A DNA stretch of 64,000 nucleotides, taken from an uncultured Alphaproteobacteria bacterium. GTDB taxonomy: Bacteria > Pseudomonadota > Alphaproteobacteria > RF32 > CAG-239. Position numbers and translations under genes: made by a program. The stretch is from NCBI GenBank assembly GCA_944393175.1, contig CALXZH010000034.1, positions 1-64,000 on the forward strand, given 5' to 3'. The notes beneath the pieces were generated by a model, which was given only the letters and a program-made list of their open reading frames with translations, was not told the DNA's origin and did no database searches. Shown here piece by piece: positions 7,568-16,123 of this stretch. Position 1 is the first letter of the stretch, and the number at the start of each line of letters is the position of its first letter.

Positions 7568-8743
7568 TTAAAATTTTGCCCAATAAGCTGTCTCTTGCTC
7601 TATATTGGCGCGAGCATCTTGTTCAAACATTGCGGCAAAGGCATCGTTTACAAACAGGCGAGGTCGGAAAAGCAAGTTTTGCAAAAACTCCGTGCGCCCT
7701 TTGGCATAATCCTTCTCTGAATAGTCGGCATATTCACGACGGAGATTTATGGCATAGTGCCCATAGTTGTTTCTGTCTCCCAAAATTGCAAAGTCCAAAT
7801 CATGGATAATTTGCATATCATTCGTCATAGACGAAGTAGCTTGCAAGTGTTCGGTTGCCATAATCAAATCTGCGACCTGAGTTGCTAATTTGGTATTAAA
7901 AAACAGGTTACAAACATAAGCGGCAGACTGGGCTACATCATCTTCTTTTTTCTCCATGACATAATCATGGAAAAATATTGCTAATTTTAAGGCTTGAAAG
8001 TTGTCTGCTTTGATATGCCCTAAATTCTCCATGATATGTAAATAATTCAGCATATAGGCAATATGCGACAAAGTATGATAATGGCGATTGGAGATATAAT
8101 TGATGATTACGTCAGCGTAAATTTCATCTGCATTGTGAATCAAACCAACAAAAGTCGGCTGCAAACATTTTTCCATCATCACAGCATGAACGCTTGGCGT
8201 TACATAGCGTTGGGCTACGATATATTCCCCTAAGCTGCATAATGCTTTTGCATTTGAGGAAGACACATAGGTCAGCTCTTCTCTTTGAACCGGAATGGTT
8301 GCCATACTCAAGTGAGCTTTGCGAACCTCTAGTATCTGTCGGTTCAAAAGTGCGGTTTGCATTTCTGCATCATGGTCGCCAACAATCCTTTCCCCTCGGA
8401 TAAGAGCCGTTGCTCCGTTTTGAAGAGCGCAATCAACCGTTAAGTCCGAATAAGACACAATATCTATTGCATCTTTTTTGTGAGAAATTTGCTCAAAACC
8501 AGAGGTCGATGTATTGCCATAGAGTTGAAGCAAGTCTTGATAGCGATGTTCCCAACACAAATCCTCCAGAGAGGAAGTTATCATGCTTACTCTTTCTTCT
8601 TTGCTATAAGTCTGAGGTTTTGACGGGTTAATACCAATGCCTACAATAACCTTGTCATAATCGTTAAGAGCTTCATTAATAATACTTAAATGTCCGCGGG
8701 TTATAGGTGCAAATGAGCCCGCATAAAATCCAATTTTTTCCAT
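7568..8743 (-). CDS. CoaD-like nucleotidyltransferase fused to an HD-superfamily domain
   Basis: Residues 1-165 have the fold and motifs of a cytidylyltransferase-like enzyme of the phosphopantetheine adenylyltransferase type: GSFAPITRGH at 9-18 (the T/HxGH motif), ALIRGERIVGD, and a late TYVSSSNAK resembling ISSTxVR. Residues 185-391 match the predicted HD-superfamily hydrolase family COG4339, with RHYHTLSHI and AIFFHDYVME supplying His and His-Asp metal ligands. Typical CoaD is about 160 residues and stands alone. The fusion suggests one protein making and another part removing a nucleotide-linked product, but the substrate is unknown. Whether it replaces a separate CoaD cannot be told from this window. 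Confidence 0.8.
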   Translation of the reverse strand: MEKIGFYAGSFAPITRGHLSIINEALNDYDKVIVGIGINPSKPQTYSKEERVSMITSSLEDLCWEHRYQDLLQLYGNTSTSGFEQISHKKDAIDIVSYSDLTVDCALQNGATALIRGERIVGDHDAEMQTALLNRQILEVRKAHLSMATIPVQREELTYVSSSNAKALCSLGEYIVAQRYVTPSVHAVMMEKCLQPTFVGLIHNADEIYADVIINYISNRHYHTLSHIAYMLNYLHIMENLGHIKADNFQALKLAIFFHDYVMEKKEDDVAQSAAYVCNLFFNTKLATQVADLIMATEHLQATSSMTNDMQIIHDLDFAILGDRNNYGHYAINLRREYADYSEKDYAKGRTEFLQNLLFRPRLFVNDAFAAMFEQDARANIEQETAYWAKF

Positions 8744-8819
8744 AAAATAATAGTATTAAATTAATAATGATATTATGCGTTTTGTTTTAGCCTTAATCTG
8801 TTTTTTTGTCAATGTTAAA

Positions 8820-8848
8820 CAAAAAACCTCCGTTAGGAACGGAGGTCA
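8820..8848 (-). terminator. Terminator of the nrd operon, overlapping the nrdG 3' end
   Basis: On the minus strand ACCTCCGTT and AACGGAGGT pair and are followed by TTTTTT. The upstream arm is formed by the last sense codons of nrdG, so the hairpin spans the stop codon. Confidence 0.75.
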
Positions 8849-9537
8849 AACACCTTAAATGAATCTTTCAAAAATTGCTTTAATGCCTCATCTTGAAAAA
8901 ATTTATTACAATCAGCCTCGGTTGACGTGGTGTCTGAAGGAATCGGGCGATATTTTTGTAAGTGATATTCTTCTACGCCTTTTTCTTGCAGCGAGCGGGC
9001 AATGGTATAAATATCTTCAATGCTTAACAGCCTTGGGTCGCAAGTGGTGCGGCACTCAAAAGGCTTGCCCGAAGATATGACCATATCCAAACTGGTTAAA
9101 ACATTTTTCAAGGGGGTTTTACTGCCGGTTCCTTGCTGATAGCGCTCCTCGATAAACGGGGTTTTTATATCAAAGCCGACCCAATCCACCAGAGGCAAAA
9201 CCTCGGCTAATTTGTCGGGTCGGTAGCCTCCGGTATGAAGGGCGATTTTGTACCCCAGTGCTTTTACCTGTGTCATTGCCGCGGCTAATTGGTCTTGTAC
9301 CAGAGGTTCGCCTCCGCTAAAGACAACCGCATCTAAAACACCTTGGCGTTTTTTTAAAAATGAAATAAATTTTTCCCAATCAAAATCGGTCTCCTGTTTT
9401 ATGGTCTGGAGTACCGTGTTGTAGCAAAACGGACAACGCCATGGACAACCTTGAAAAAAAACAACGGCCGCCATGTGACCAGGAAAATCGACGGTGCTGA
9501 AAGTTTCAACACCGCCGACTACTAAATTGCTTGGCAT
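8833..9537 (-). CDS. nrdG: Anaerobic ribonucleoside-triphosphate reductase activating protein
   Basis: This radical SAM enzyme uses a [4Fe-4S] cluster and S-adenosylmethionine to place the glycyl radical on the class III reductase. The cluster motif is CPWRCPFC (Cys31, Cys35, Cys38), followed by the SAM-binding FSGGEPL near residue 74-80. At 234 residues it belongs to the longer NrdG type common in anaerobes. It is the third gene of the operon, nine bases after the stop of the separate glycyl-radical subunit. The last codons form part of the terminator stem. Confidence 0.93.
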   Translation of the reverse strand: MPSNLVVGGVETFSTVDFPGHMAAVVFFQGCPWRCPFCYNTVLQTIKQETDFDWEKFISFLKKRQGVLDAVVFSGGEPLVQDQLAAAMTQVKALGYKIALHTGGYRPDKLAEVLPLVDWVGFDIKTPFIEERYQQGTGSKTPLKNVLTSLDMVISSGKPFECRTTCDPRLLSIEDIYTIARSLQEKGVEEYHLQKYRPIPSDTTSTEADCNKFFQDEALKQFLKDSFKVFDLRS

Positions 9538-9546
9538 TGCTCAGAA

Positions 9547-9753
9547 TTATTCAGCAGCAATGTTCATCATTTCACCGCAGCTACCGCATACGGCTTTGCT
9601 TTCCTTAAAGTATACACGAGTGTAAAATTCAGATTTCTTACCTTTGTTGAATTCAGAAACAGGGCGGAAATATCCCATTACGCGGGTCCATACTTCGCAA
9701 GGTTGTCTTTCTTCATCACTTAATTTAATATCTGCAAAATTAATTGTTGTCAT
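9547..9753 (-). CDS. nrdD: Separate glycyl-radical domain subunit of class III ribonucleotide reductase
   Basis: The 68-residue product contains CEVWTRVMGYFRPVSEFN (residues 19-36), the C-terminal glycyl-radical motif of NrdD, with Gly27 the expected radical carrier. A CGSC pair follows at 56-59. In one-chain NrdD this segment directly continues after the zinc site that ends the upstream gene. I choose the ATG at 9753 because it has GGAG nine bases upstream and matches the start of similar short alphaproteobacterial proteins; a longer in-frame start at 9843 overlaps the large subunit gene. The gene begins 31 bases after the large subunit stop, in another frame. The pair together should form one enzyme. 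Confidence 0.88.
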   Translation of the reverse strand: MTTINFADIKLSDEERQPCEVWTRVMGYFRPVSEFNKGKKSEFYTRVYFKESKAVCGSCGEMMNIAAE

Positions 9754-9784
9754 TCTTCTATTCTCCAATGGGTTAAATTTTACA

Positions 9785-11839
9785 CTATGCAACTTCGTTT
9801 CTGGAAGCTGCGGCTCTTTTCTCTGCCAGCTTTTCTTCGTCACAAATCGGGCAGTATTTGTGTTCTCCGGAAATATATCCGTGTTTCGGACATATTGAAA
9901 ATGTCGGAGTTATCGTGATATAGGGCAAACGGTAGTTTGTCAGAACCTTGCGAACAATATCACGGCATACTTTTGCGGAAGATATTCTTTGTCCCATATA
10001 AAGGTGCAAAACTGTTCCTCCGGTGTATTTGGTTTGCAGGGTTGATTGCAAATCCAATGCTTCAAACGGATCATCCGTATAGCCAACCGGCAATTGTGAA
10101 GAGTTGGTATAATACGGATTTTCTTCAGTACCGGCTTGAATAATACCCTTGTAGCGTTTTTTATCTTCTCTGGCAAAGCGATAAGTTGCACTCTCGGCCG
10201 GAGTGGCTTCCAAGTTATACATGTGGCCGGTTTCTTCTTGAATTTTTACTAATTTGGCGCGGATGTAATCCAAGAACTTAATGGCAAAGTTTTGACCCCA
10301 TTCATCGGCAATGTTGTGTTCATCATTGGTGAAGTTGCGAATCATCTCATTGATGCCGTTAACGCCAATGGTTGAGAAGTGGTTACGCAAAGTGCCCAAA
10401 TAACGTTTGGTGTATGGGAACAAGCCATTGTCAATTAAGCGTTGGATAACTTTTCTCTTGATTTCAAGAGAAGTACGGGCAATGTTCATTAACTCATCAA
10501 CACGGGCAAACAAACCTTCTTCATTGCCTTTGTAAACATAGCCCAAGCGTGCACAGTTGAAAGTGATAACACCGATTGAACCTGTTTGTTCAGCCGAACC
10601 GAACAAGCCGTTACCTCTGGCCAACAATTCACGCAAGTCAAGTTGCAGACGGCAGCACATTGAACGAATTTGTCCAGGTTTCAAAACTGAGTTAATGAAG
10701 TTTTGGAAATAAGGCAGACCATATTTAGCGGTCATTTCAAACAACAACTCGGTGTTGTCATCTTCCCACGGGAAATCCGGCGTCATGTTATAGGTCGGAA
10801 TCGGGAAGGTAAACGGACGACCTTTAATATCACCTTTCATCATAACTTCGATGTAGGCTTTATTAATCATGTGCATTTCTTCTTTGAGGTCGCCATAGGT
10901 GAAGGGTTGTTCAACTCCTGCAATAATCGGGTGTTTGTCACGCAAGTCTTCAGGACATACCCAGTCAAAAGTGAAGTTGGTAAACGGTGTTTGTGAGCCC
11001 CAGCGAGAAGGAACGTTTAAGTTATAAATCAATTCCTGCATGCTTTGGTAAACATGTTTGTAGTCCAGATTGTCTACTCTGATGTATGGTGCCAAATAGG
11101 TATCTACGGAAGAGAATGCTTGTGCACCGGCCCACTCATTTTGTAAGGTTCCCATAAAGTTAACCATTTGGCCGACAGCTGCAGATAAGTGCTTAGCCGG
11201 ACCGGCTTCGGTTTTACCTGGAACGCCGTTAAATCCTTCATGCAATAGGTTTTTCAAAGACCAACCGGCACAATAAGCTGCCAACATATCCAAATCGTGA
11301 ATATGAATATCGCCATTGCGGTGTGCTTCACCGACTTCGGCCGGATAAACATGGCTTAACCAGTAGTTAGCCGTTACCTTACCGGAAACATTCAAAATCA
11401 AACCACCGTTTGAATAACCTTGGTTGGCATTAGCATTAACGCGCCAGTCTAATTTTTCCAGATATTCGTTGATTGAGCTTTCAACATCAACCATAACTTT
11501 TTTATCATTACGAGAGCGATTTCTTTGGTCACGATATAAAATGTAAGCTTTGGCGGTTGCAAAATAGTTGGCGGAGATGAGAACTTGCTCTACTATATCT
11601 TGTATATTTTCAATAGTCGGAAGAGATTCCGCAAACTTGTGTTTTAAGACTTTCAGAACTTGACTGGTTAAGAGCCAGCTTTCTGAGTCTCCATATTCAC
11701 CGGTTGATTCACCGGCTTTTTTGATGGCATTGTAAATTTTGTTACTATCAAACGGTGCAAGCGTGCCATCTCGTTTGGTAACGGAATCAATCGCGATATT
11801 CTCATTTGCGATTGTGTTATGATAGGTATTCTCCGACAT
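9785..11839 (-). CDS. nrdD: Anaerobic ribonucleoside-triphosphate reductase, large catalytic part
   Basis: The enzyme reduces ribonucleoside triphosphates to deoxyribonucleotides without oxygen. The N-terminal 15-105 region is an ATP-cone regulatory domain (VTKRDGTLAPFDSNKI). The barrel follows, with typical blocks HIHDLDM, FTNFTFDW, RPFTFPIPTYN and RSMCCRLQLDL. The protein ends with the zinc-type site SICPKHGY and YCPICDEE, and then stops: the glycyl-radical tail that normally follows is in the next gene. At 684 residues it is complete except for that tail. Two NrdR-like boxes lie 68-115 bp upstream of the start. The operon order is nrdD, glycyl-radical subunit, nrdG. Confidence 0.93.
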   Translation of the reverse strand: MSENTYHNTIANENIAIDSVTKRDGTLAPFDSNKIYNAIKKAGESTGEYGDSESWLLTSQVLKVLKHKFAESLPTIENIQDIVEQVLISANYFATAKAYILYRDQRNRSRNDKKVMVDVESSINEYLEKLDWRVNANANQGYSNGGLILNVSGKVTANYWLSHVYPAEVGEAHRNGDIHIHDLDMLAAYCAGWSLKNLLHEGFNGVPGKTEAGPAKHLSAAVGQMVNFMGTLQNEWAGAQAFSSVDTYLAPYIRVDNLDYKHVYQSMQELIYNLNVPSRWGSQTPFTNFTFDWVCPEDLRDKHPIIAGVEQPFTYGDLKEEMHMINKAYIEVMMKGDIKGRPFTFPIPTYNMTPDFPWEDDNTELLFEMTAKYGLPYFQNFINSVLKPGQIRSMCCRLQLDLRELLARGNGLFGSAEQTGSIGVITFNCARLGYVYKGNEEGLFARVDELMNIARTSLEIKRKVIQRLIDNGLFPYTKRYLGTLRNHFSTIGVNGINEMIRNFTNDEHNIADEWGQNFAIKFLDYIRAKLVKIQEETGHMYNLEATPAESATYRFAREDKKRYKGIIQAGTEENPYYTNSSQLPVGYTDDPFEALDLQSTLQTKYTGGTVLHLYMGQRISSAKVCRDIVRKVLTNYRLPYITITPTFSICPKHGYISGEHKYCPICDEEKLAEKRAAASRNEVA

Positions 11840-11906
11840 TGTTCTTTAACTATTCCCCGTTGTGTTTATTTATTACTACATTTTGTTATCAGCTTGCTGA
11901 CTTTAC

Positions 11907-11954
11907 ATACCATATATAGTATTAACAAAAAGTAAAGTTATCTATATATTGTAT
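11907..11954. promoter_or_regulatory. Pair of NrdR boxes upstream of nrdD
   Basis: Two 16-bp palindromic sites, ATACCATATATAGTAT (11907-11922) and TATCTATATATTGTAT (11939-11954), match the NrdR consensus ACACwATATATwGTGT in the core (9/10 and 10/10 core positions). Their centres are 32 bp apart, about three helical turns, which is the spacing known for NrdR pairs. They should bind the ATP/dATP-sensing repressor NrdR; its gene is not in the window. Confidence 0.8.
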
Positions 11955-12295
11955 GCACAAAATTTTTGTTTTTTAATAAAAGATGATTGTTTTTGTGGGT
12001 AACGACTCAACTTTTCTTGCTTAAATATTGCTATATCGACACAGCATAAACAACAAAAAAGAATCTGATTTTTAGCTTGACAAAGCTATCCCCCTCTAAA
12101 ACATATAAAAAAATCATTTTGACTAGTGGATAAGTTTGTTAACAATTATTTTTTTGTTAAAAATCAATCAGTTATTAATTTTCAGATTCTTTGTTCAAGT
12201 GGCCTGTTTGACAAGATTTTATGATTGTGGATTCTCGACTCGATATTTGATTATTTTTAATAGCAGAAAACATTTTTTACCCGCCTGCAAAACAC
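11955..12295. other. Gene-free AT-rich region with long-range complementary segments
   Basis: No convincing coding sequence lies between the NrdR boxes and the terminator of the next operon. AAAGAATCTGA (12058-12068) is exactly complementary to TCAGATTCTTT (12182-12192), enclosing about 113 nt that include a smaller TTAACAA/TTGTTAA hairpin and a CCCCCTC run. This could be a structured RNA, or chance in AT-rich DNA. A 66-codon plus-strand frame at 12136-12336 lacks a ribosome site and runs through the terminator, so I do not call it. Confidence 0.3.
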
Positions 12296-12336
12296 AAAAA
12301 AAAATCGGATTCTTCATTTTAGAATCCGATTTTTGA
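12296..12336 (-). terminator. Terminator of the TolC-like gene
   Basis: AAAATCGGATTCT and AGAATCCGATTTTT form a 13-bp stem; on the minus strand it is followed by eight T residues. It lies 18 bases after the stop codon. Confidence 0.85.
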
Positions 12337-12353
12337 GATACTATATCTTGTGG

Positions 12354-14249
12354 TTAAAACTGCGACGGAGCGCGAATCTCAACATTTTCACCGACAGCCT
12401 CATCTTCCACATAAGTATCCTTGCAGACCGAGCTCAGGCAACGTTTTAAGACTGTTGCTTTGCGGCCTTCAGTCAAACCCTCGACACGAAGCGCCGGAAC
12501 AAAAACTTCTTTAATTTTAATCTTAAATGTTACATAGCCGACATTTCCGTTTTCATCCGAGACATATAATTTAATATTATATTCTCCGACATTTGACGGC
12601 ATAGCTATTCCTTCGAATCGATGATTAGCCTCATCATATTTCAGCCACTTCGGCAAAGGAGAATCATCAATCAAACCCGCTTTGGTCGTGATTTTGCCAA
12701 CCAAATCCATTTTATTAAACACGGAATCGGGAACGTCTATTTTGATTCTTTGACCGGTTTCGACCTCATAGTCCGGAATGAGCGAACTCATATTTACCGG
12801 CGGACGTTTGGCCGGAACATCTAACAAGTATGGACGGTTGTCGGGAATAAACTCACCTTTGCGCCATTTTTCCAAAGTTTGACGCAAAGCAACAGCTATT
12901 TTTGATGGTTTGTCGTTTAACATATAATAAGGAATCGCATCCAAGCCAACGGTTGCATATAAATTGCCCAAAGCATCTTGGACTTCGGCATAAGCAAGAA
13001 ACGCTTGTGCTTCATCGTCTACGGCTCGCGCGGATTCTAAGATGCTCTTAGAATTTTGCGCGCCGTCTTTAATGGTTATGTCTTCGGCAATATTTTCGGA
13101 CGTATCGGCAATTTCCATATTAATTTGATAGTCTTCAACCGCAGAAGTATAGCGCGCCCAAGCAACGTGGACCTGACTTAAAATTAAAGTTGTCATTCTT
13201 TCGCGTCTTAAGTCATTAAATTCACTAACCTTGGGATTCTTTACATCTTCAATAATACTCATACTGACTTGCTGCGCCTTTTGCGACCATAAACGATTAT
13301 AGTAATTCGGATCATTGTTATATTGGTCAACTCCGGGCTCTTTGAAGCCTTTGACGACAATCTTTAAGTCTTCGACATCGGTTACCAAATCTTCGGCTCT
13401 CATTTCCGGACGATTGGTCAGCGCCAGCCACTCTAATTGCGCTAGTTCATTTTTCATGGCCGGAAGCTCAAAATTACCATATTCCGAACCGACTAACTTA
13501 AATTCCGTGGAAGGGTGGAATCCCATTAAAGAAGCAAGTCTGGTTTCGGCCGTGGCCATTTGGTGGCGCAAATCAGCCGCTTTTTTGATAGCCTCCATAT
13601 AGTCACGTTTTTTTTGCAGGTCTTCTGTGCTTGGGGCTTTGCCTTGTTCAGACAATTCTTTGGCCCGAACATTCATTTCATCAACTTCTAAGGTCATATA
13701 TTCGGTCATATCATCAATAACCGGTATCAGCTTTTGCGCCGCTAAGCTCTGCCAATACAAACTTCTTACTTCTTGCAAAATATTATGAATAACTTTTCGA
13801 CTCTGCTCTGTGGCAATGCCATGTTTATAGGTTGGATCCATATTTTGATAATAAACCGTCGAAATATCCAAAATATTCCATGCGACTTTTAAATCCGGGC
13901 TCATGTGCGAATTAATCGGCGAATTATTATAGCCGGCATGGCTCGCAATTTCGGTTAGTTTTTCGGTCGGGGCCTTGCCTGCTTCAATCAGGCTTTGCTG
14001 ATAACTAACCAAGCGTCTGGTATAGTTATATTTCAACGCCAAGGCCATTGCCATATACATATCTATCGGCTTTTCTATTTTACGCGGAGTGCCGACATAC
14101 ATATTTTGCATATCAACATCTACACGTACGGCTCTGTCCCAATCCGTGTAATATGCCGGCGGGGTATCATCCGTTATTTCCTGACTGGAATTTACACATC
14201 CTGCGAGTGCGACCATAGCGCTGATTGCCGACAATAGAATTTTATTCAT
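12354..14249 (-). CDS. TolC-family outer-membrane lipoprotein with C-terminal cadherin/Ig-like domain
   Basis: The N-terminus is a lipoprotein signal with lipobox LAGC (Cys18). Residues 60-470 are long amphipathic helices with the pattern of TolC/OMF efflux proteins (MALALKYNYTRRLVSYQQ near the start, then repeated heptad stretches such as RHQMATAETRLASLMGF). Residues about 500-595 instead resemble a putative Ig / dystroglycan-type cadherin-like domain (GLIDDSPLPKWLKYD, FEGIAMPSNVGEYNIKLYVSDENGNVGYVTF). This combination is not usual for TolC proteins, which end in or near the periplasm without such a domain. It should sit in the outer membrane and help export. No membrane-fusion or ABC/RND partner gene is adjacent; a VirB8-like gene is divergent from it, 139 bp away. 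Confidence 0.75.
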   Translation of the reverse strand: MNKILLSAISAMVALAGCVNSSQEITDDTPPAYYTDWDRAVRVDVDMQNMYVGTPRKIEKPIDMYMAMALALKYNYTRRLVSYQQSLIEAGKAPTEKLTEIASHAGYNNSPINSHMSPDLKVAWNILDISTVYYQNMDPTYKHGIATEQSRKVIHNILQEVRSLYWQSLAAQKLIPVIDDMTEYMTLEVDEMNVRAKELSEQGKAPSTEDLQKKRDYMEAIKKAADLRHQMATAETRLASLMGFHPSTEFKLVGSEYGNFELPAMKNELAQLEWLALTNRPEMRAEDLVTDVEDLKIVVKGFKEPGVDQYNNDPNYYNRLWSQKAQQVSMSIIEDVKNPKVSEFNDLRRERMTTLILSQVHVAWARYTSAVEDYQINMEIADTSENIAEDITIKDGAQNSKSILESARAVDDEAQAFLAYAEVQDALGNLYATVGLDAIPYYMLNDKPSKIAVALRQTLEKWRKGEFIPDNRPYLLDVPAKRPPVNMSSLIPDYEVETGQRIKIDVPDSVFNKMDLVGKITTKAGLIDDSPLPKWLKYDEANHRFEGIAMPSNVGEYNIKLYVSDENGNVGYVTFKIKIKEVFVPALRVEGLTEGRKATVLKRCLSSVCKDTYVEDEAVGENVEIRAPSQF

Positions 14250-14388
14250 AACATAAACCCTTTATATACTTATTCTATGTTAATATCTTTATACCAAGAT
14301 TTCGAATCTGAACAGTATTTATTTGATTTTATTCCACTTTCATGTATAACTTACATGTTGAGGCTTAACTTGAGGTTAAATTTTTAAA

Positions 14389-15186
14389 ATGTTAGAAATT
14401 TTTAATACGGTATTCAAGTACAAGGAAAAGCAAAGCCCTGATCAACTCGGATTGTATCCTGAGCGCGTGCATGTTAACGCTATGCCCGAACGCAGGTATT
14501 TGTGGACGTCAAGAATCCTTGTTATCCTTGCTTGTTTGAGCATTTGCCTTAATATGGTTTTGGCCTCTACCATCTATTTACTCTTGCCTCAACGAACCGT
14601 TATTCCGAAACTTTTTCAAATTAATAAATATTTCAGTATGTTAGAACAAGTACAGCCGGCTGAAGTCGATTTTCCGGTTTCGGATTTGATTACGGAACAG
14701 CATATTTCCGAATATATTTTGCTGCGCTATCTTGTCAGCTCGGACTATGATGAATTGGTAACCAGATGGAGCCCAGGCTCTACAATTTATTGGTACTCTG
14801 CTCCAGATGTCTTCAGAGAATTTTCTGAAAATGATGTTGCTTTCAGCGTAATGCAATTCAGACAACAAGCTTTGCAACGAGATGTGGAAATTGATTGGAT
14901 TAAACCGGCCGCCATGGGATTGTGGCAGGTGCAATTCAGAACTTTTGATCTTTTACCTAATCAAGATAAACCTTCGGTAAATATTTGGCGGGCTACCATG
15001 CGTATTACTTATGTGCGCATTCCTTTCACCAAACGTGAAGATGCCATTGCTAATCCTTTCGGTTTCTTAGTTTTAAACTATTCGTTGGCTTATCATGGTA
15101 CGCCCGAAACGTCAGCCCACTATTTGGAAACCGTTAAAAAAGAAACTGAAGATGCTTATAAAAAATATGGCACTCCTAAGCGCTAA
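14389..15186 (+). CDS. VirB8-like inner-membrane protein (type IV secretion family)
   Basis: The 265-residue protein has a cytoplasmic N-terminus, one transmembrane helix at about 42-66 and a periplasmic domain resembling VirB8: ITEQHISEYILLRYL, then SPGSTIYWYSAPDVF, and late NPFGFLVLNYSLAYHG, which parallels the NPxGxxVxxYxV motif. VirB8 proteins are assembly factors of type IV secretion machines. No other vir/trb gene is in the window, so it is an orphan here. It could belong to a dispersed type IV system, as is common in some alphaproteobacteria, or have another role. The ribosome site is weak. The next gene begins 16 bases downstream, suggesting a two-gene unit. Confidence 0.7.
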   Translation: MLEIFNTVFKYKEKQSPDQLGLYPERVHVNAMPERRYLWTSRILVILACLSICLNMVLASTIYLLLPQRTVIPKLFQINKYFSMLEQVQPAEVDFPVSDLITEQHISEYILLRYLVSSDYDELVTRWSPGSTIYWYSAPDVFREFSENDVAFSVMQFRQQALQRDVEIDWIKPAAMGLWQVQFRTFDLLPNQDKPSVNIWRATMRITYVRIPFTKREDAIANPFGFLVLNYSLAYHGTPETSAHYLETVKKETEDAYKKYGTPKR

Positions 15187-15202
15187 GCATGAAAGGTGAT
15201 TT

Positions 15203-16087
15203 GTGGAAGAAACGCAAAGCTTACTTAACGATTTTTTAGAACAAAATCATTTGCAAAGTGATGAAAAATGTTTGCGGCTTGAAGGCGGCTCTCGTTCAGT
15301 GGCCTATAAAATAAATAATCAGATTATCAGAATTCCAACAAAAGAAATTTTTTTGGAAGAACAAGAAAGGGAAAGCCAAATCTCTCTTTTTTTGCAAAAG
15401 TATTTGCCGCAAAAATTTTCTTTGAAAATTCCTCACTTGAAATTTAACGGATGTTACTGTGTTCATCAAGCAATTGAAGGTGAGTTATTACAAAGTGTCT
15501 GGAATCGCAAAAATTTATCACCTACAGGCCTAAAAAATATTGCTCGCGAAATCGCAGAACTTTTATATCATATTCACAATACACCACTTAATCCCATTCA
15601 AGATATTTTAGCAAAATACTCAAAAATTTGCCGCAACGAAAATAAAACACTTAACTCAGATTTTGACTATGGAATCGCAAGAAAACATATTTTAAATTAC
15701 AGTGACGGAAAAATAGATTTGGATAATTTCAGAACAGTCATCTCTTCTGAGGGGGTGGCTTTATGTCATAATGATTTACATGCAGAAAATATCATTATCA
15801 ATAATGGGGATTTAGCCGGCTTTATTGATTTCGGCGAGGCAGGAATTAATCCCCGCATAACGGACTTTTTCCATTTTTATCGTCTTAGCAGAGATTTTGC
15901 GTTAGAGGTGATAAAAGCATACAATGACTTCTCACCTTTCAAAATAAATATTAAAGAAGCAGACTATCAATTTTTAAGCAATACCGGCTATACGATTGAG
16001 CAACGCCTGAGAGCCGGAAAAAATATGCCGTTGTTTTATGAAGAAGTCAGGAAAGCGCTTTTGCTTTTTGCGGAAAGTCTGAAGTAA
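15203..16087 (+). CDS. Aminoglycoside phosphotransferase (APH) / choline-kinase family protein
   Basis: The 294-residue protein has the kinase-fold signature HNDLHAENIIIN (His189, Asp191, Asn196) and the metal-binding IDFGEAG (Asp209). The N-terminal lobe has EGGSRSVAYKI as the nucleotide loop. These families phosphorylate small hydroxylated molecules such as aminoglycosides, choline, thiamine or homoserine; the substrate cannot be chosen from sequence. The start is GTG at 15203, preceded by GAAAGGTGAT. It follows the VirB8-like gene by 16 bases and ends at a strong terminator. There is no resistance-cassette context. Confidence 0.8.
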   Translation: MEETQSLLNDFLEQNHLQSDEKCLRLEGGSRSVAYKINNQIIRIPTKEIFLEEQERESQISLFLQKYLPQKFSLKIPHLKFNGCYCVHQAIEGELLQSVWNRKNLSPTGLKNIAREIAELLYHIHNTPLNPIQDILAKYSKICRNENKTLNSDFDYGIARKHILNYSDGKIDLDNFRTVISSEGVALCHNDLHAENIIINNGDLAGFIDFGEAGINPRITDFFHFYRLSRDFALEVIKAYNDFSPFKINIKEADYQFLSNTGYTIEQRLRAGKNMPLFYEEVRKALLLFAESLK

Positions 16088-16123
16088 AAAACCCCGATAA
16101 GGTATCGGGGTTTTGCTTTTTTA
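16087..16123. terminator. Bidirectional terminator
   Basis: ACCCCGATA and TATCGGGGT form a GC-rich stem with A- and T-runs on both sides, between the converging genes ending at 16087 and 16121. Confidence 0.85.

Noticed and set aside
11955-12295. A known riboswitch upstream of nrdD
   Set aside because: No conserved core of cobalamin, TPP, FMN, SAM or other common riboswitches is recognisable; the NrdR boxes explain the control better.
12136-12336. 66-codon plus-strand frame before the TolC-like gene
   Set aside because: No ribosome site, and it runs through a terminator hairpin; the composition is that of non-coding AT-rich DNA.
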